NCBI GenBank assembly: GCA_002483265.1
Contig: DLHO01000008.1
Location: 74,115 to 138,114 of the forward strand
Reading direction: 5' to 3'
DNA: 64,000 nucleotides
Source of the DNA: Flavobacteriales bacterium UBA7666
Lineage (GTDB): Bacteria; Bacteroidota; Bacteroidia; Flavobacteriales_D; Crocinitomicaceae
In this document: positions 30,835 through 40,152 of the stretch, in pieces
Position numbering within the stretch: the stretch's first letter is position 1
Layout: each line of letters opens with the position of its first letter
Made by a program: the position numbers and the translations under genes
The notes under the pieces: generated by a model
The model's input: only the letters and a program-made list of their open reading frames with translations
Databases searched by the model: none
What the model was told of the DNA's origin: nothing

Positions 30835-32136
30835 ATGAGAAAAAGTTTTTTAGGTGTACTCTTGGTTTTAGGAGTTGGAAGTAATGCTTCAGCTCAGGTA
30901 TTGGACCTTGAAACATGTTTGAAAATGGCGGATACGGCCAATTTATCTATTGTTAACTCCCGATTGGACGTAGCAATAAATAAAAGTCAGGTTTCCTCCT
31001 ATTTAACTGCGCGTTATCCAAAGATCATTGCTACTGGTGATTATAAGTATAATGCGATTATCCCGGGTCAGTTGCTTCCGGCTGAAATGTTTGGTGGTGC
31101 TCCCGGAACTTATCAAACAGTAAAGTTTGGTGTTCCTTATGTGTTTAGTAATTCTATTCAATTGCAGCAGATTCTTTTCAATCCACAGATAAATTATGGG
31201 ATTGCTGCTTTGAAAATTCAACAAGAGGTGGTGGAGATTCAGCAAAAAATTACCGAGCGCGACAGTAAAACTCAGGTTGCTAATACCTTTTTCAATTTGC
31301 AGGCAGTCAATAAACAGATTGCTTTCGTAGATTCAAATTTGGTAAACATTGAGCGATTAATTGCTAACATGGAGGCAATGGAAAGACAGAAGATGGTTGT
31401 TCAAACCGAAGTCGATAAGTTGCGAATCAATCGTTTGAGTTCGGTGAATGCGAAGCAGACATTGCTTGCAAATAAAGATCAATTGGAAATGTTGTTGAAG
31501 ATCCTGATCGGAATGCCGGAAGATCAAAAATTTACATTGGCATCTGATGATTTGGTAGAGAAATCAATTTTGATTGATGGAAATACGATCAATTATCCGG
31601 AATTGGAATTGGTTAGTGCACAGATTCGAATGAATGAAGAAGAGAAAAAGGGGACAAATATGGCTTACTTACCTTCTTTGGCTTTCGTGGCGGGTTACAA
31701 CTATACGTATAACATGAAGCCGGAGGATAAAGTACGTCAGGGGATTCCTTCTGCATTTTTAGGTCTGCGCCTGGATTGGACTTTATTTGATGGGATGGAA
31801 AAACACTTCAAACAGAAGGTGACCAAGATTACTCATTTGAAATTGGAGAATCAGGAAGAATTGTTGTCCCAACAATTGCATATGCAAACTGAAAATGCAA
31901 AACGTCAGATCGAAATTCAGTTAAATTCCCTTGGAATCGCTCAGGAACAATTGAAGCTTTCCCAAAGTGTTTACAAACAAACGGAGCTTCAATATAATGA
32001 AGGAACGGTGGATTCTAACGATCTTGTGAAAGCAAGTACGGATTTACAACAATCACAAACAAACCTGGTTTTGGCATACGTTCAACTACGTCAGGCAGAA
32101 TTAGAGTATTTAAAAAACATAGGAAACGTTAAATAA
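30835..32136 (+). CDS. TolC family outer membrane efflux protein
   Basis: A 433-residue outer membrane factor with a cleavable signal peptide (about 1-21, ending SNASAQ) rather than a lipobox. It shows two long coiled repeats with the family features LDLETCLKMADTANLSIVNS near the N-terminus, QIQQKI/KTQVANTFFNLQAVNKQ, PELELVSAQIRMNEEEKK and the C-terminal ELQYNEGTVDSNDLVKAST and LRQAELEYLKNIG. It should form the tunnel for the adaptor and RND proteins encoded next, 23 bp downstream. The gene order (OMF first) differs from the other efflux operon in the window. Confidence 0.93.
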   Translation: MRKSFLGVLLVLGVGSNASAQVLDLETCLKMADTANLSIVNSRLDVAINKSQVSSYLTARYPKIIATGDYKYNAIIPGQLLPAEMFGGAPGTYQTVKFGVPYVFSNSIQLQQILFNPQINYGIAALKIQQEVVEIQQKITERDSKTQVANTFFNLQAVNKQIAFVDSNLVNIERLIANMEAMERQKMVVQTEVDKLRINRLSSVNAKQTLLANKDQLEMLLKILIGMPEDQKFTLASDDLVEKSILIDGNTINYPELELVSAQIRMNEEEKKGTNMAYLPSLAFVAGYNYTYNMKPEDKVRQGIPSAFLGLRLDWTLFDGMEKHFKQKVTKITHLKLENQEELLSQQLHMQTENAKRQIEIQLNSLGIAQEQLKLSQSVYKQTELQYNEGTVDSNDLVKASTDLQQSQTNLVLAYVQLRQAELEYLKNIGNVK

Positions 32137-32159
32137 TAATCAGATTAACTTATATAGAA

Positions 32160-33212
32160 ATGAAAAGAGTTATCACTATAGTCATCGTAGCAGTAGTTTT
32201 GGTAGGACTAGTTGTCTTCAAATTAAAGTCTAATCAGAAAGCGGTTCAGGCAAAAGTTTTCATTAACGATGTAAATGCAGCGGTTTTGGTAAAGACTTCG
32301 CGTCCAACTATCCATTCATTTGAAAGTTCGCTTTCTTTTCTTGGAACATTTGAACCGTCTCGTCAAAATACAATCGGATCGGATGCAAATGGAAAATTGG
32401 TAAGTATTCGTTTTGACGAAGGCGATCAGGTAAGACAAGGTCAATTACTTGCAAAGGTAGATGATGAAATGTTGCAGTTACAGCTTCAAGGTGCCGATGT
32501 TGGTTTGGAAGGTCAGAAAAATGACGACCAACGTTATTCAAATCTTGAAAAGGAAAATGCTGTTTCAGGTGTTCAAGTTGAAAAAACAAGGTTAGGTGTT
32601 CGTTCAGGTGAATTGCAAAAGAAACAAATCCAGAAACAAATCAAAAGCACATCAATCGTTGCTCCTTATTCAGGTGTAGTTACCAAAAAAATGATTGATT
32701 TAGGATCGTTTGTCGGACAGGGTACACCTTTGTTTGAGCTAACAGATATTTCCAGCTTGAAATTAACTGTGAACGTTCCTGAAAGAGATGTTTTGAAATT
32801 CAGATTGGGACAAGGAGTTGCTATTTTGGCTGATATTTATGGCGACAGAGAATTCTCCGGAAAAATTACAAACATTTCTGTAGTAGCAGATAGAGCGCAT
32901 AACTTCAAAGTTCAAATCACTGTTCCCAATGCGAAAAGAGAATTGATGGCAGGAATGTATGGTTCGGTTCGTTTGAAAAACAACGAAAGTGTTACCAGAC
33001 TTTCTGTTCCGCGAGTTGCTTTGGTTGGATCGTCTAAAAATCCACAAGTATATGTTGTACGAAATGGCATAGCATATTTGACCACATTCAATGCAGGAAC
33101 TTCTGACGGAGAATACATTGAGGTAATTAGTGGAATTAAAGCAGGAGATGTCATTGTTGTGAAAGGACAGGTGAATCTTCAAGACAAGACAAAGATCAAA
33201 ACCAATAAATAA
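32160..33212 (+). CDS. RND periplasmic adaptor subunit
   Basis: A 350-residue membrane fusion protein with an N-terminal membrane anchor (VITIVIVAVVLVGLVVF, 4-20) and no lipobox. The biotinyl-lipoyl halves (GSDANGKLVSIRFDEGDQV and STSIVAPYSGVVTKKMIDLG) flank a short hairpin. They are followed by the barrel block SSLKLTVNVPERDVLKFR and the terminal AGDVIVVKGQVNLQDKTKI domain. The adaptor is compact because the coiled hairpin is short. It lies between the TolC and RND genes (23 and 9 bp gaps), all in one operon under the TetR gene. Confidence 0.93.
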   Translation: MKRVITIVIVAVVLVGLVVFKLKSNQKAVQAKVFINDVNAAVLVKTSRPTIHSFESSLSFLGTFEPSRQNTIGSDANGKLVSIRFDEGDQVRQGQLLAKVDDEMLQLQLQGADVGLEGQKNDDQRYSNLEKENAVSGVQVEKTRLGVRSGELQKKQIQKQIKSTSIVAPYSGVVTKKMIDLGSFVGQGTPLFELTDISSLKLTVNVPERDVLKFRLGQGVAILADIYGDREFSGKITNISVVADRAHNFKVQITVPNAKRELMAGMYGSVRLKNNESVTRLSVPRVALVGSSKNPQVYVVRNGIAYLTTFNAGTSDGEYIEVISGIKAGDVIVVKGQVNLQDKTKIKTNK

Positions 33213-33221
33213 AATAAGGTC

Positions 33222-36200
33222 ATGACATTAACGGAATTATCCATTAAGAGACCGTCCTTCATTATTGTAATTTTTACAATATTGATTGGTGGAGGTCTGA
33301 TAAGTTATAATCAATTGAGCTATGAGCTATTGCCGGATTTCTCTCCGCCAATTCTTACAGTAACAACATTGTATCCCGGTGCTTCTCCTGCAACAGTAGA
33401 AACACAAGTTGCAAAACCCTTGGAAGATGCCTTGAGTGGTCTCGAGAATATTTCTGAGGTAACAACTTTCTCAATGGACAACGCATCTGTCGTAATGCTT
33501 GAGTTTAAAGCTTCGGCAGATATTGACGTTGCATTGGAAGATGCGCAAAGAAAGGTCAATAATATTTTGAATGATTTGCCAGAAGGAACGAAAGCTCCTA
33601 CAATTGCGAAAATTGAACCGAATGCATCTCCGGTACTTCAAGTGAGTGCGATTGCTAAAAACATGGATGATCGCGAGTTCATGGAGTTGATGGATAAGCA
33701 GCTTCTTCCTCAGATTAAGCAAACCAAAGGTGTTGCAGAAGTTCAGGTAATTGGTGGTGAGAAAAGAGCATTTCGGGTAGATGTTGATAAGGATAAACTG
33801 AAAATGTATGGTTTGTCATTGGCACAAGTGAATCAAATTGTTGCTGGTGCAAACGTAGAGTTTCCTACAGGGAAATTGAAAAGTGAAACGGAGCAGATGA
33901 CTGTTCGTTTGGCAGGAAAATTCCAAACGGTTGCAGACTTGAAAAACCTGATCGTTTATACAGATGGAACTTCTTCTGTTCGTTTGGGAGATGTTGCAGA
34001 TGTAACTGACGGATCGGAAGATGTCATAACAGTGAGTCGTTTCAATGGATTGAATGGAATTGGGCTTCGAATTAAAAAGCAGAGTGATGCGAATGCCGTG
34101 GATATGGCAAACCTGACGAAGCAAAAGTTCAAAGAGATCGAAGAAAAATACAAAAAAGAAGGAATCAAGTTTACAGTTGCGACAGATACTTCAATTCCAA
34201 CAATTGAATCGGTAGATGCCGTATTGCACGATTTGGAATTGGCGGTTTTATTGGTGGCCGCAGTAATGATGTTGTTCTTGCATAGTTTTAGAAATGCATT
34301 AATCGTATTGATTGCAATTCCTGCATCTTTGATTTCAACGTTCATTGCCATGTATATGCTGGGCTATACGCTTAACTTGATGACACTACTTGCAATGTCC
34401 CTGGTAATTGGTATTCTCGTGGATGACTCCATTGTGGTACTGGAAAATATTTATCGTCACTTGCAGATGGGGAAAGGCCGAAGAAAAGCTGCCTTGGATG
34501 GTCGGAATGAAATTGGATTTACGGCATTGGCAATTACCTTGGTGGATGTCGTGGTATTCTCCCCGGTTGTTTTTATTGAAGGAACAATTTCAGATATCTT
34601 GCGCCAGTTCTCTGTCGTAGTTGTGGTTTCCACTTTGATGTCTTTATTGGTCTGTTTTACCTTAACACCATGGTTGGCATCGCGTTTAGCTAAGGAAGTA
34701 AAACTAAATAGAAAGAATCCATTCCAACGTTTCTTGATATGGTTTGAAAGCATTATCAATTCATTCACGGAAGGATATGTGAAATTAGTTGCCTGGTCTT
34801 TGAAACATAAAATCATTATGGGACTTGGAGTTATTGCAATCTTCTTTGCTAGTATGGCTTCCATGGGACTTGGAATTGTAGGGCAGGAGTTCGTTGCTCA
34901 GGGTGATCAGGGGAAATTCATGATCAAACTGAAATACGATAAGAGTACCACTTTTGAGGAAAACAATGTTACAACGCTGGAAATTGAACAAATGATCATT
35001 GCTCAGAAAGATGTGATTGATATTGTTTTTGCAAACGTTGGGGGACCTTCTTCCGGAATGGGAGCAGCTTCTTTTGGTCAGGAAAACAGATCTGAGATTA
35101 CGGTGAAAATGAAGAAGGATATGCAGAAAAAGTATCCGACTTTAAATTACATGAATGAGATTCGTAAGAAAATTCAGGATAAATATCCGGGTGTTGAGGT
35201 GAAGGCTTTGAATATGGGGATGGTTGATTCGGAAGAAGCACCAATAGAAATTTTCCTTTCTTCTGATGACTCTGATCTATTGATGAGAGAAGCACGAAGG
35301 TTGAAAACAAAAATCTTGAGTCTTCCGGGAGCAAAAGATCCGAGTATTTCCACAGATGAATTTTCTCCGGAGGTTCGGATCGAATTGAACCGTGAGAAGA
35401 TGGGGCAGTTGGGCTTACCAATTGCGAGTGTTGGAATGCAATTGCAGAATGGTTTAACAGGAAATGATGACGCCCGTTTTGATGTCAAAGGGGAGGAATA
35501 CGATATCCGAATCATGTTGGATAAATACGACAGAAGCAATGTAGACAACATCAATGAAATGACTTTTGTTACCAATGATGGAAAACAAGTGCGTTTGAGT
35601 GAGTTTGCTGCTGTTTCTATTGAAAATGGATATGGTCAGTTGGAACGAAAAAACCGTATTTCAAATACCACTTTGAGATCATATGTGCTTGGAACTGCAG
35701 CAGGAACAGTTGCTGATTCAATTACGAATTACCTGAAAAAAGAGCCGTTGGATAAAAATGTGCGTATGCTTTGGGGTGGTGAAGTAAAACGTCAGAAAGA
35801 ATCCATGGGAGCATTGGGTACTGCAATGGGAATCGGTTTGATTCTGGTTTACCTGATCATGGTTGCACTTTATGACAACTTTGTTTATCCGTTCGTTGTA
35901 TTGTTCTCTATTCTGGTTTCTTTAATCGGAGCAATTTTAGCACTGAATCTGACTTCTTCTAATATGGGAATCTTTACCATGCTAGGTATGTTAATGCTCT
36001 TAGGATTGGTGGCCAAGAATGCCATTCTGATTGTGGATTTTACCAACCACTTGAAAGCAGAAGGTCGCTCTACATACAATGCGCTTTTAGAATCAGTTAG
36101 AGAGCGTATGAGACCAATCTTAATGACAACGATTGCGATGGTTGTGGGTATGATTCCAATTGCAACTGCAACGGGTTCCGGAGCAGAATGGAAAAATGGA

Positions 36201-36362
36201 TTAGCATGGATTTTGATAGGAGGTTTGACAAGTTCAATGTTCTTGACTATTATTGTAGTACCAATCATGTATTATGTGGTTGACAGATTACAAGTGAAAT
36301 TTACAAGAAAGAAAATAAACCTCGAAGGAGATGACGAAGCTACCGTTCACGGAGTGATCTAA
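33222..36362 (+). CDS. RND efflux transporter permease
   Basis: A 1046-residue inner-membrane pump with the RND fold. The N-terminus is SIKRPSFIIVIFTILIGGG, with LPDFSPPILTVTTLYPGASP typical of the branch. The proton-relay residues are Asp401/Asp402 in IGILVDDSIVVLE; the matching lysine is in LGLVAKNAILIVDF. The C-terminal half has GMIPIATATGSGAEWKNGLAW. It is more distant from AcrB than the other pump in the window and closer to the broad Bacteroidota AcrB/SwrC-like group. It is the last gene of the TetR-TolC-adaptor-RND operon and is followed by a strong terminator. Confidence 0.95.
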   Translation: MTLTELSIKRPSFIIVIFTILIGGGLISYNQLSYELLPDFSPPILTVTTLYPGASPATVETQVAKPLEDALSGLENISEVTTFSMDNASVVMLEFKASADIDVALEDAQRKVNNILNDLPEGTKAPTIAKIEPNASPVLQVSAIAKNMDDREFMELMDKQLLPQIKQTKGVAEVQVIGGEKRAFRVDVDKDKLKMYGLSLAQVNQIVAGANVEFPTGKLKSETEQMTVRLAGKFQTVADLKNLIVYTDGTSSVRLGDVADVTDGSEDVITVSRFNGLNGIGLRIKKQSDANAVDMANLTKQKFKEIEEKYKKEGIKFTVATDTSIPTIESVDAVLHDLELAVLLVAAVMMLFLHSFRNALIVLIAIPASLISTFIAMYMLGYTLNLMTLLAMSLVIGILVDDSIVVLENIYRHLQMGKGRRKAALDGRNEIGFTALAITLVDVVVFSPVVFIEGTISDILRQFSVVVVVSTLMSLLVCFTLTPWLASRLAKEVKLNRKNPFQRFLIWFESIINSFTEGYVKLVAWSLKHKIIMGLGVIAIFFASMASMGLGIVGQEFVAQGDQGKFMIKLKYDKSTTFEENNVTTLEIEQMIIAQKDVIDIVFANVGGPSSGMGAASFGQENRSEITVKMKKDMQKKYPTLNYMNEIRKKIQDKYPGVEVKALNMGMVDSEEAPIEIFLSSDDSDLLMREARRLKTKILSLPGAKDPSISTDEFSPEVRIELNREKMGQLGLPIASVGMQLQNGLTGNDDARFDVKGEEYDIRIMLDKYDRSNVDNINEMTFVTNDGKQVRLSEFAAVSIENGYGQLERKNRISNTTLRSYVLGTAAGTVADSITNYLKKEPLDKNVRMLWGGEVKRQKESMGALGTAMGIGLILVYLIMVALYDNFVYPFVVLFSILVSLIGAILALNLTSSNMGIFTMLGMLMLLGLVAKNAILIVDFTNHLKAEGRSTYNALLESVRERMRPILMTTIAMVVGMIPIATATGSGAEWKNGLAWILIGGLTSSMFLTIIVVPIMYYVVDRLQVKFTRKKINLEGDDEATVHGVI

Positions 36363-36384
36363 TATTAACTAACACAAATGTAGG

Positions 36385-36416
36385 ATCCGGCAGACTATCA
36401 CTGCCGGATTTTTTTT
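36385..36416 (+). terminator. Rho-independent terminator of the second efflux operon
   Basis: ATCCGGCAG (36385-36393) pairs exactly with CTGCCGGAT (36401-36409) over a 7-base loop and is followed by seven further T residues. It starts 23 bp after the RND stop codon. Confidence 0.92.
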
Positions 36417-36479
36417 ACCCTGAATTTCCGAAACAGATTTGGCAGATTTATATTAATTTCGGTTTGAAGTCTATTTTAA

Positions 36480-37505
36480 ATGAGTAAGTTATCTTTTTTG
36501 TGTCTTTTTCTTGTCTTTGGCGGTCCGACAAGTTTTTCCCAAGAGGGATCAATTCCCCCAATTGATATTTCATTTGATTTAAATAAGTTAAAAGAATTGG
36601 ATTTTGGAACAGATTCTCTGAACGGGGATAGGCTCCTTTTTCAGTTGTTTCCTGCACCTATGAATGAAGATGATCCGGAATTGTCTGATTGGAAAACTTC
36701 GGCTTTCTGGAGGTGTTCTTCTTGTATTAGAAGGGAAATGGTGGTTTTTGAGGATGTGGAAGAATCTGAAAGAGAGACTTTGCCGTTTGATGCAAATTAC
36801 ACTTCATTTACCAACATTCTTTATTACCAATCTGAAAAAGGAAGTTTACGCGCGGTAGCGAGTTTTTCAACTTCTCAAATGAATGACGGAACCGGAAGAT
36901 TTACCCGTGGCCTATTAAGTTTGGCGAATTTTGAAAAGCAAAACGGAAGTTGGAAACTGCTCAATTTTGAACCTTTTGTCAATTTCCAGGGATCATTTAC
37001 GCTTGCTTCTCCAGTGGATGAAGTAAAGATCAGCGATACAGGCAAGACATATTTTCTAATTCATGGTGGCGAAGCGAATGGTGTTTCACCGGAAGAATAT
37101 TGGCCAATTTACCAGGGATTGTATGTGATTAAGGGAGACAATTTATTCGAATACCTTCATGTTTCTGCGGCGAGTTGTAAAGAGAACAATGATCCGGTTG
37201 GAAGCATATGGGAGACAGAGATTACTGAGATAGGTGAAAGCCTTTTGGGACTCAATATAACTACTAAAACAAGCGGACTAATCGTTAAAAAGTATAGTTG
37301 GGGCTTGCCGGAAGCACTTCAGTTCATTTCAACAGAAGATTTTGATCAGCTTCCTGATAAGTTTAATTTTACAGCGACCCAAAAATTCACCCGTTCGGTT
37401 ACTGAATTAAGTTTTGAAAAACCGATTATTTCCATTCAATACATGGATTCAAAAGGAATGGTTCACGAACAAGTTGTTGCAACACAAATCACACGTATTA
37501 AATGA
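36480..37505 (+). CDS. Secreted hypothetical protein, first of a three-gene unit
   Basis: A 341-residue exported protein (signal peptide ending about residue 20, PTSFSQ). The mature protein contains two close cysteines in WRCSSCIRREMVV (about 77-80) and a later single Cys. The rest is beta-rich with repeated Trp/Tyr/Gly turns (GSWKLLNFEPFVNFQGSF, YWPIYQGLYVIKG). No named family recognized. Its stop codon overlaps the start of the next gene by 4 bp (ATGA), so translation is coupled. Likely periplasmic or extracellular; no T9SS sorting domain is seen. Confidence 0.78.
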   Translation: MSKLSFLCLFLVFGGPTSFSQEGSIPPIDISFDLNKLKELDFGTDSLNGDRLLFQLFPAPMNEDDPELSDWKTSAFWRCSSCIRREMVVFEDVEESERETLPFDANYTSFTNILYYQSEKGSLRAVASFSTSQMNDGTGRFTRGLLSLANFEKQNGSWKLLNFEPFVNFQGSFTLASPVDEVKISDTGKTYFLIHGGEANGVSPEEYWPIYQGLYVIKGDNLFEYLHVSAASCKENNDPVGSIWETEITEIGESLLGLNITTKTSGLIVKKYSWGLPEALQFISTEDFDQLPDKFNFTATQKFTRSVTELSFEKPIISIQYMDSKGMVHEQVVATQITRIK

Positions 37506-38395
37506 AATTACTAATTACAAGTTTATTATTGATCTTAGGATTTACCTCGTTAAAGGCACAGCAAGAAACCATGTATGTCGAAGAAATTCACATTTCGGAT
37601 CAGGTCATTCATGGTTTGATTGATGATAAATATCCCATTACAACTTATTTGAAGTTTGAAGAGTATTCCCCAGAGAATTGGCTGAGTTTTTCAGTTTCCG
37701 GATGGTACTACTATGACAATATCAAGAAGAAAATTCCATTGGTTGGAGTTTGTCACAGTGATGGAATCACACTTTATTCATTTGTAGATAAACTGCGTGT
37801 TGACAGTATCAGACACTTAACTTCTACAACTTCCAATCCATGGGAAATTACTGATGAGTTGATTAGTCGCTCTGGATTCTTAGAAAAATTCGAACTCAAT
37901 TATTCTGAATATAGTTATCGCGGAACCTGGAAAAATGATAAAAAAGAACTCAAGGTTAGTTTTAATACGAGTAGTATAGATCTGAATAAAGTTCATGAAT
38001 TTTTAGTTATTCCGTTGGCTAAAAAGGAAAAGAAGTACATTGCTTTGGATCAGTTCGGTCCATATTCGTACGGTTATTCCATTTTTGCAACAGACGCTAA
38101 GAATTCTAAAGTATTGATTAAGTATGAGATGAATTCTACAGCTAATCCGAACGGAATGTGCGGTGCAGGAATGGAAATCGGTTACATGTTATTGACTTTT
38201 GATTTGAGCAGAGAGAAGGTTCTTTTGGATTACCGAACGGAAGATGTAGAGAGTTGTATGGGAGGATTTTGGTCAGAGGTGAAAGAGGTTCCCGATTCAG
38301 GTGGAAAGAAATTGATTTATACTGTAACAGATTCTCAGGAAAAAGTTCGAACAATTACAGTAGACGGAGTAAACTTCACACTCATTTCCAAATAA
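37502..38395 (+). CDS. Secreted hypothetical protein, second of a three-gene unit
   Basis: A 297-residue exported protein with a signal peptide (1-20, TSLKAQ). It is beta-rich with many aromatic residues (YLKFEEYSPENWLSFSVSGWYYYDNI, FGPYSYGYSIFATDAKN) and ends in KVRTITVDGVNFTLIS. A Met/Gly-rich stretch, NPNGMCGAGMEIGYMLL, precedes ESCMGGFWSEVKE; the two cysteines there could form a disulfide. No family is recognized. It overlaps the first gene by 4 bp and lies 3 bp ahead of the anchored hydrolase gene, so all three appear to be one operon. Confidence 0.78.
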   Translation: MKLLITSLLLILGFTSLKAQQETMYVEEIHISDQVIHGLIDDKYPITTYLKFEEYSPENWLSFSVSGWYYYDNIKKKIPLVGVCHSDGITLYSFVDKLRVDSIRHLTSTTSNPWEITDELISRSGFLEKFELNYSEYSYRGTWKNDKKELKVSFNTSSIDLNKVHEFLVIPLAKKEKKYIALDQFGPYSYGYSIFATDAKNSKVLIKYEMNSTANPNGMCGAGMEIGYMLLTFDLSREKVLLDYRTEDVESCMGGFWSEVKEVPDSGGKKLIYTVTDSQEKVRTITVDGVNFTLISK

Positions 38396-38398
38396 ATC

Positions 38399-39193
38399 AT
38401 GAAGCGAAGGAAGAATCGGTTCTATACTGTTTTGGCTGGGATTTTGATTCTGACCATTGTTGGGTTTGCTTCTATGTCTTCAGATTATGAAACAGTTTCT
38501 ACCGAGATTCAGATCGAAAAACACGAAGCATTTGACAGCATTCGAAACCGTTTAATTCCTTATGCTTTATATTCCCCAAAATCGGATGAGAATTCCGTGG
38601 ATTCTATTCGTTTGGTGATTTTCAGTCATGGTTACGGATCCAATTATTCCAGAAACTATCTGAATTATTCTTACCTAACGAAAAGATTGGCACGAGCTGG
38701 TTTCTGGACTTTGAGTATTCAGCACGAATTACTGGGCGACCCATTAATTCCAAAAGAGGGAATCATGCAAGTTGTGCGCATGCCATTTTGGATCCGGGGA
38801 GAAGAGAATATTTTGTTTGTACTGAACGATTTTAAGAAGAAATATCCGGATCTTAAAATTAGTTCGATAGACCTAATTGGTCATTCTAATGGTGGTGACA
38901 TGAGTGTTTTGACTGCAAAAGACCATCCGGAACTCATTCGGAAAGTCATTACGTTGGATCATTTGAGAATGCCGATTCCGAGTATTTCACGCCCACAGTT
39001 TTCGAGTTTGCGTTCTATAGATAAAACGGCAGATTCGACAGTTATTCCGTCGAAGGAGATTTGTTCTGAGTATGGAATCAAAATCATTCAATTGAAGCGA
39101 ATTACGCATAATGAGATGAATGATGAGGGATCCAGAAAGCAGAAAAAGCAGATTAATCAATACATTCAAAAGATACTGGAAGACAGGTTTTGA
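38399..39193 (+). CDS. Membrane-anchored alpha/beta hydrolase
   Basis: A 264-residue alpha/beta-hydrolase fold protein tethered by an N-terminal transmembrane segment (FYTVLAGILILTIVGFASM). The oxyanion-hole segment is LVIFSHGYGSNYSRN (73-87), the nucleophile Ser163 sits in LIGHSNGGDMS, the acid is probably Asp187 (ITLDHLRMP) and the base His237 (RITHNEM). The catalytic domain should face the periplasm. Substrate is unknown: esterase, lipase or peptidase activity would all fit. It is the third gene of the unit with the two secreted proteins and ends convergent to pdxJ. Confidence 0.85.
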   Translation: MKRRKNRFYTVLAGILILTIVGFASMSSDYETVSTEIQIEKHEAFDSIRNRLIPYALYSPKSDENSVDSIRLVIFSHGYGSNYSRNYLNYSYLTKRLARAGFWTLSIQHELLGDPLIPKEGIMQVVRMPFWIRGEENILFVLNDFKKKYPDLKISSIDLIGHSNGGDMSVLTAKDHPELIRKVITLDHLRMPIPSISRPQFSSLRSIDKTADSTVIPSKEICSEYGIKIIQLKRITHNEMNDEGSRKQKKQINQYIQKILEDRF

Positions 39194-39227
39194 ACTCGTA
39201 ATCCACTTCCAATTTGTCCTATGCGGA

Positions 39228-39245
39228 GATAAGTGTACACTTATC
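39228..39245. repeat. 18-bp perfect palindrome, copy 1
   Basis: GATAAGTGTACACTTATC is its own reverse complement. The same 18 bp is the core of a 22-bp palindrome at 58084-58105. It lies in the gap between convergent genes (hydrolase and pdxJ). There is no T-run, so it does not look like a simple terminator. Confidence 0.7.
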
Positions 39246-39301
39246 CTTCTTCTACCAGGGTAATTATTTTTGAGAGCTAATTTTCTTCGGTTTGAGGAGG
39301 T

Positions 39302-40018
39302 TTAATCCCGTAACAAATAATTATACCGCTGAATCGTATTCTCCAATCCCAAATAAATCGAATCCGAGATCAATGCATGACCAATTGAAACTTCTGCCAA
39401 CTGTGGAATGTTCTGTTTGAAATAACGCAGGTTATCCTGATTCAAATCGTGTCCGGCATTCAATTCCAAGCCCAATTCCAAAGCGCGATTTGCTGCAATG
39501 ACAAAGGGCTCAATTGCTTTTTCCGGGTTTTCTGAGAACTGATCAGCATATGGACCAGTATATAATTCGATTCGATCTGTACCTGTTTTTATTGCATATT
39601 CAATGTTTTGCAGATCCGTATCTACGAAGATGGAAGTGCGAACTCCCCATGATTTAATACGTCGAATTATATCTTGCAATACTTCTAAGTGTTCTTTTGT
39701 ATCCCATCCTGCATTGCTGGTTAGTACGTGAGGAGGATCAGGAACCAAAGTTGCCTGTGCAGGCCGAAGCGTTTCGATCATTTCCATGAAGCGTTGATCC
39801 GGATACCCTTCAATATTGAATTCTGTAGTTACTACTTTGGATAAATCAAGCACATCTTTTCCTGTAATGTGTCGTTCATCAGGTCTGGGATGAACGGTGA
39901 TTCCCGCAGCGCCAAATCGCTCACAGTCAATGGCTACCTGAACCACATTGGGTGTGTTTCCTCCGCGTGCATTGCGAATGGTTGCAATTTTATTGATGTT
40001 TACGCTTAGTTTTGTCAT
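39302..40018 (-). CDS. pdxJ: Pyridoxine 5'-phosphate synthase
   Basis: A 238-residue TIM-barrel enzyme of normal PdxJ length. Signature blocks are KLSVNINKIATIRNARGG at the N-terminus, GAAGITVHPRPDERHI with the catalytic His43, FNIEGYPDQRFMEM (Glu70), QATLVPDPP, RTSIFVDTD, DRIELYTGPYAD and the C-terminal LNAGHDLNQDNL. It condenses 1-deoxy-D-xylulose 5-phosphate and 3-amino-2-oxopropyl phosphate into pyridoxine 5'-phosphate, the ring-closing step of the DXP-dependent vitamin B6 pathway. It is divergent from the YdcF-like gene. No other vitamin B6 gene is in the window. Confidence 0.97.
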   Translation of the reverse strand: MTKLSVNINKIATIRNARGGNTPNVVQVAIDCERFGAAGITVHPRPDERHITGKDVLDLSKVVTTEFNIEGYPDQRFMEMIETLRPAQATLVPDPPHVLTSNAGWDTKEHLEVLQDIIRRIKSWGVRTSIFVDTDLQNIEYAIKTGTDRIELYTGPYADQFSENPEKAIEPFVIAANRALELGLELNAGHDLNQDNLRYFKQNIPQLAEVSIGHALISDSIYLGLENTIQRYNYLLRD

Positions 40019-40152
40019 AACTTTTCCTTTCTTTGAATTGCGAAGATAAAGAGGATTTATCGCTTATGGATGTTAAAGTTCTTGAAAGTTTCCTTCTTTG
40101 ATTTTAACGTTTTCTAAGAAAATGTTTTCACTTAAAACCGTATCATAGACTT

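Noticed and set aside
33956..34351. 131-codon antisense frame within the second RND gene
   Set aside because: Antisense to a well-conserved pump gene and composed of low-complexity I/T/S residues; a shadow frame.
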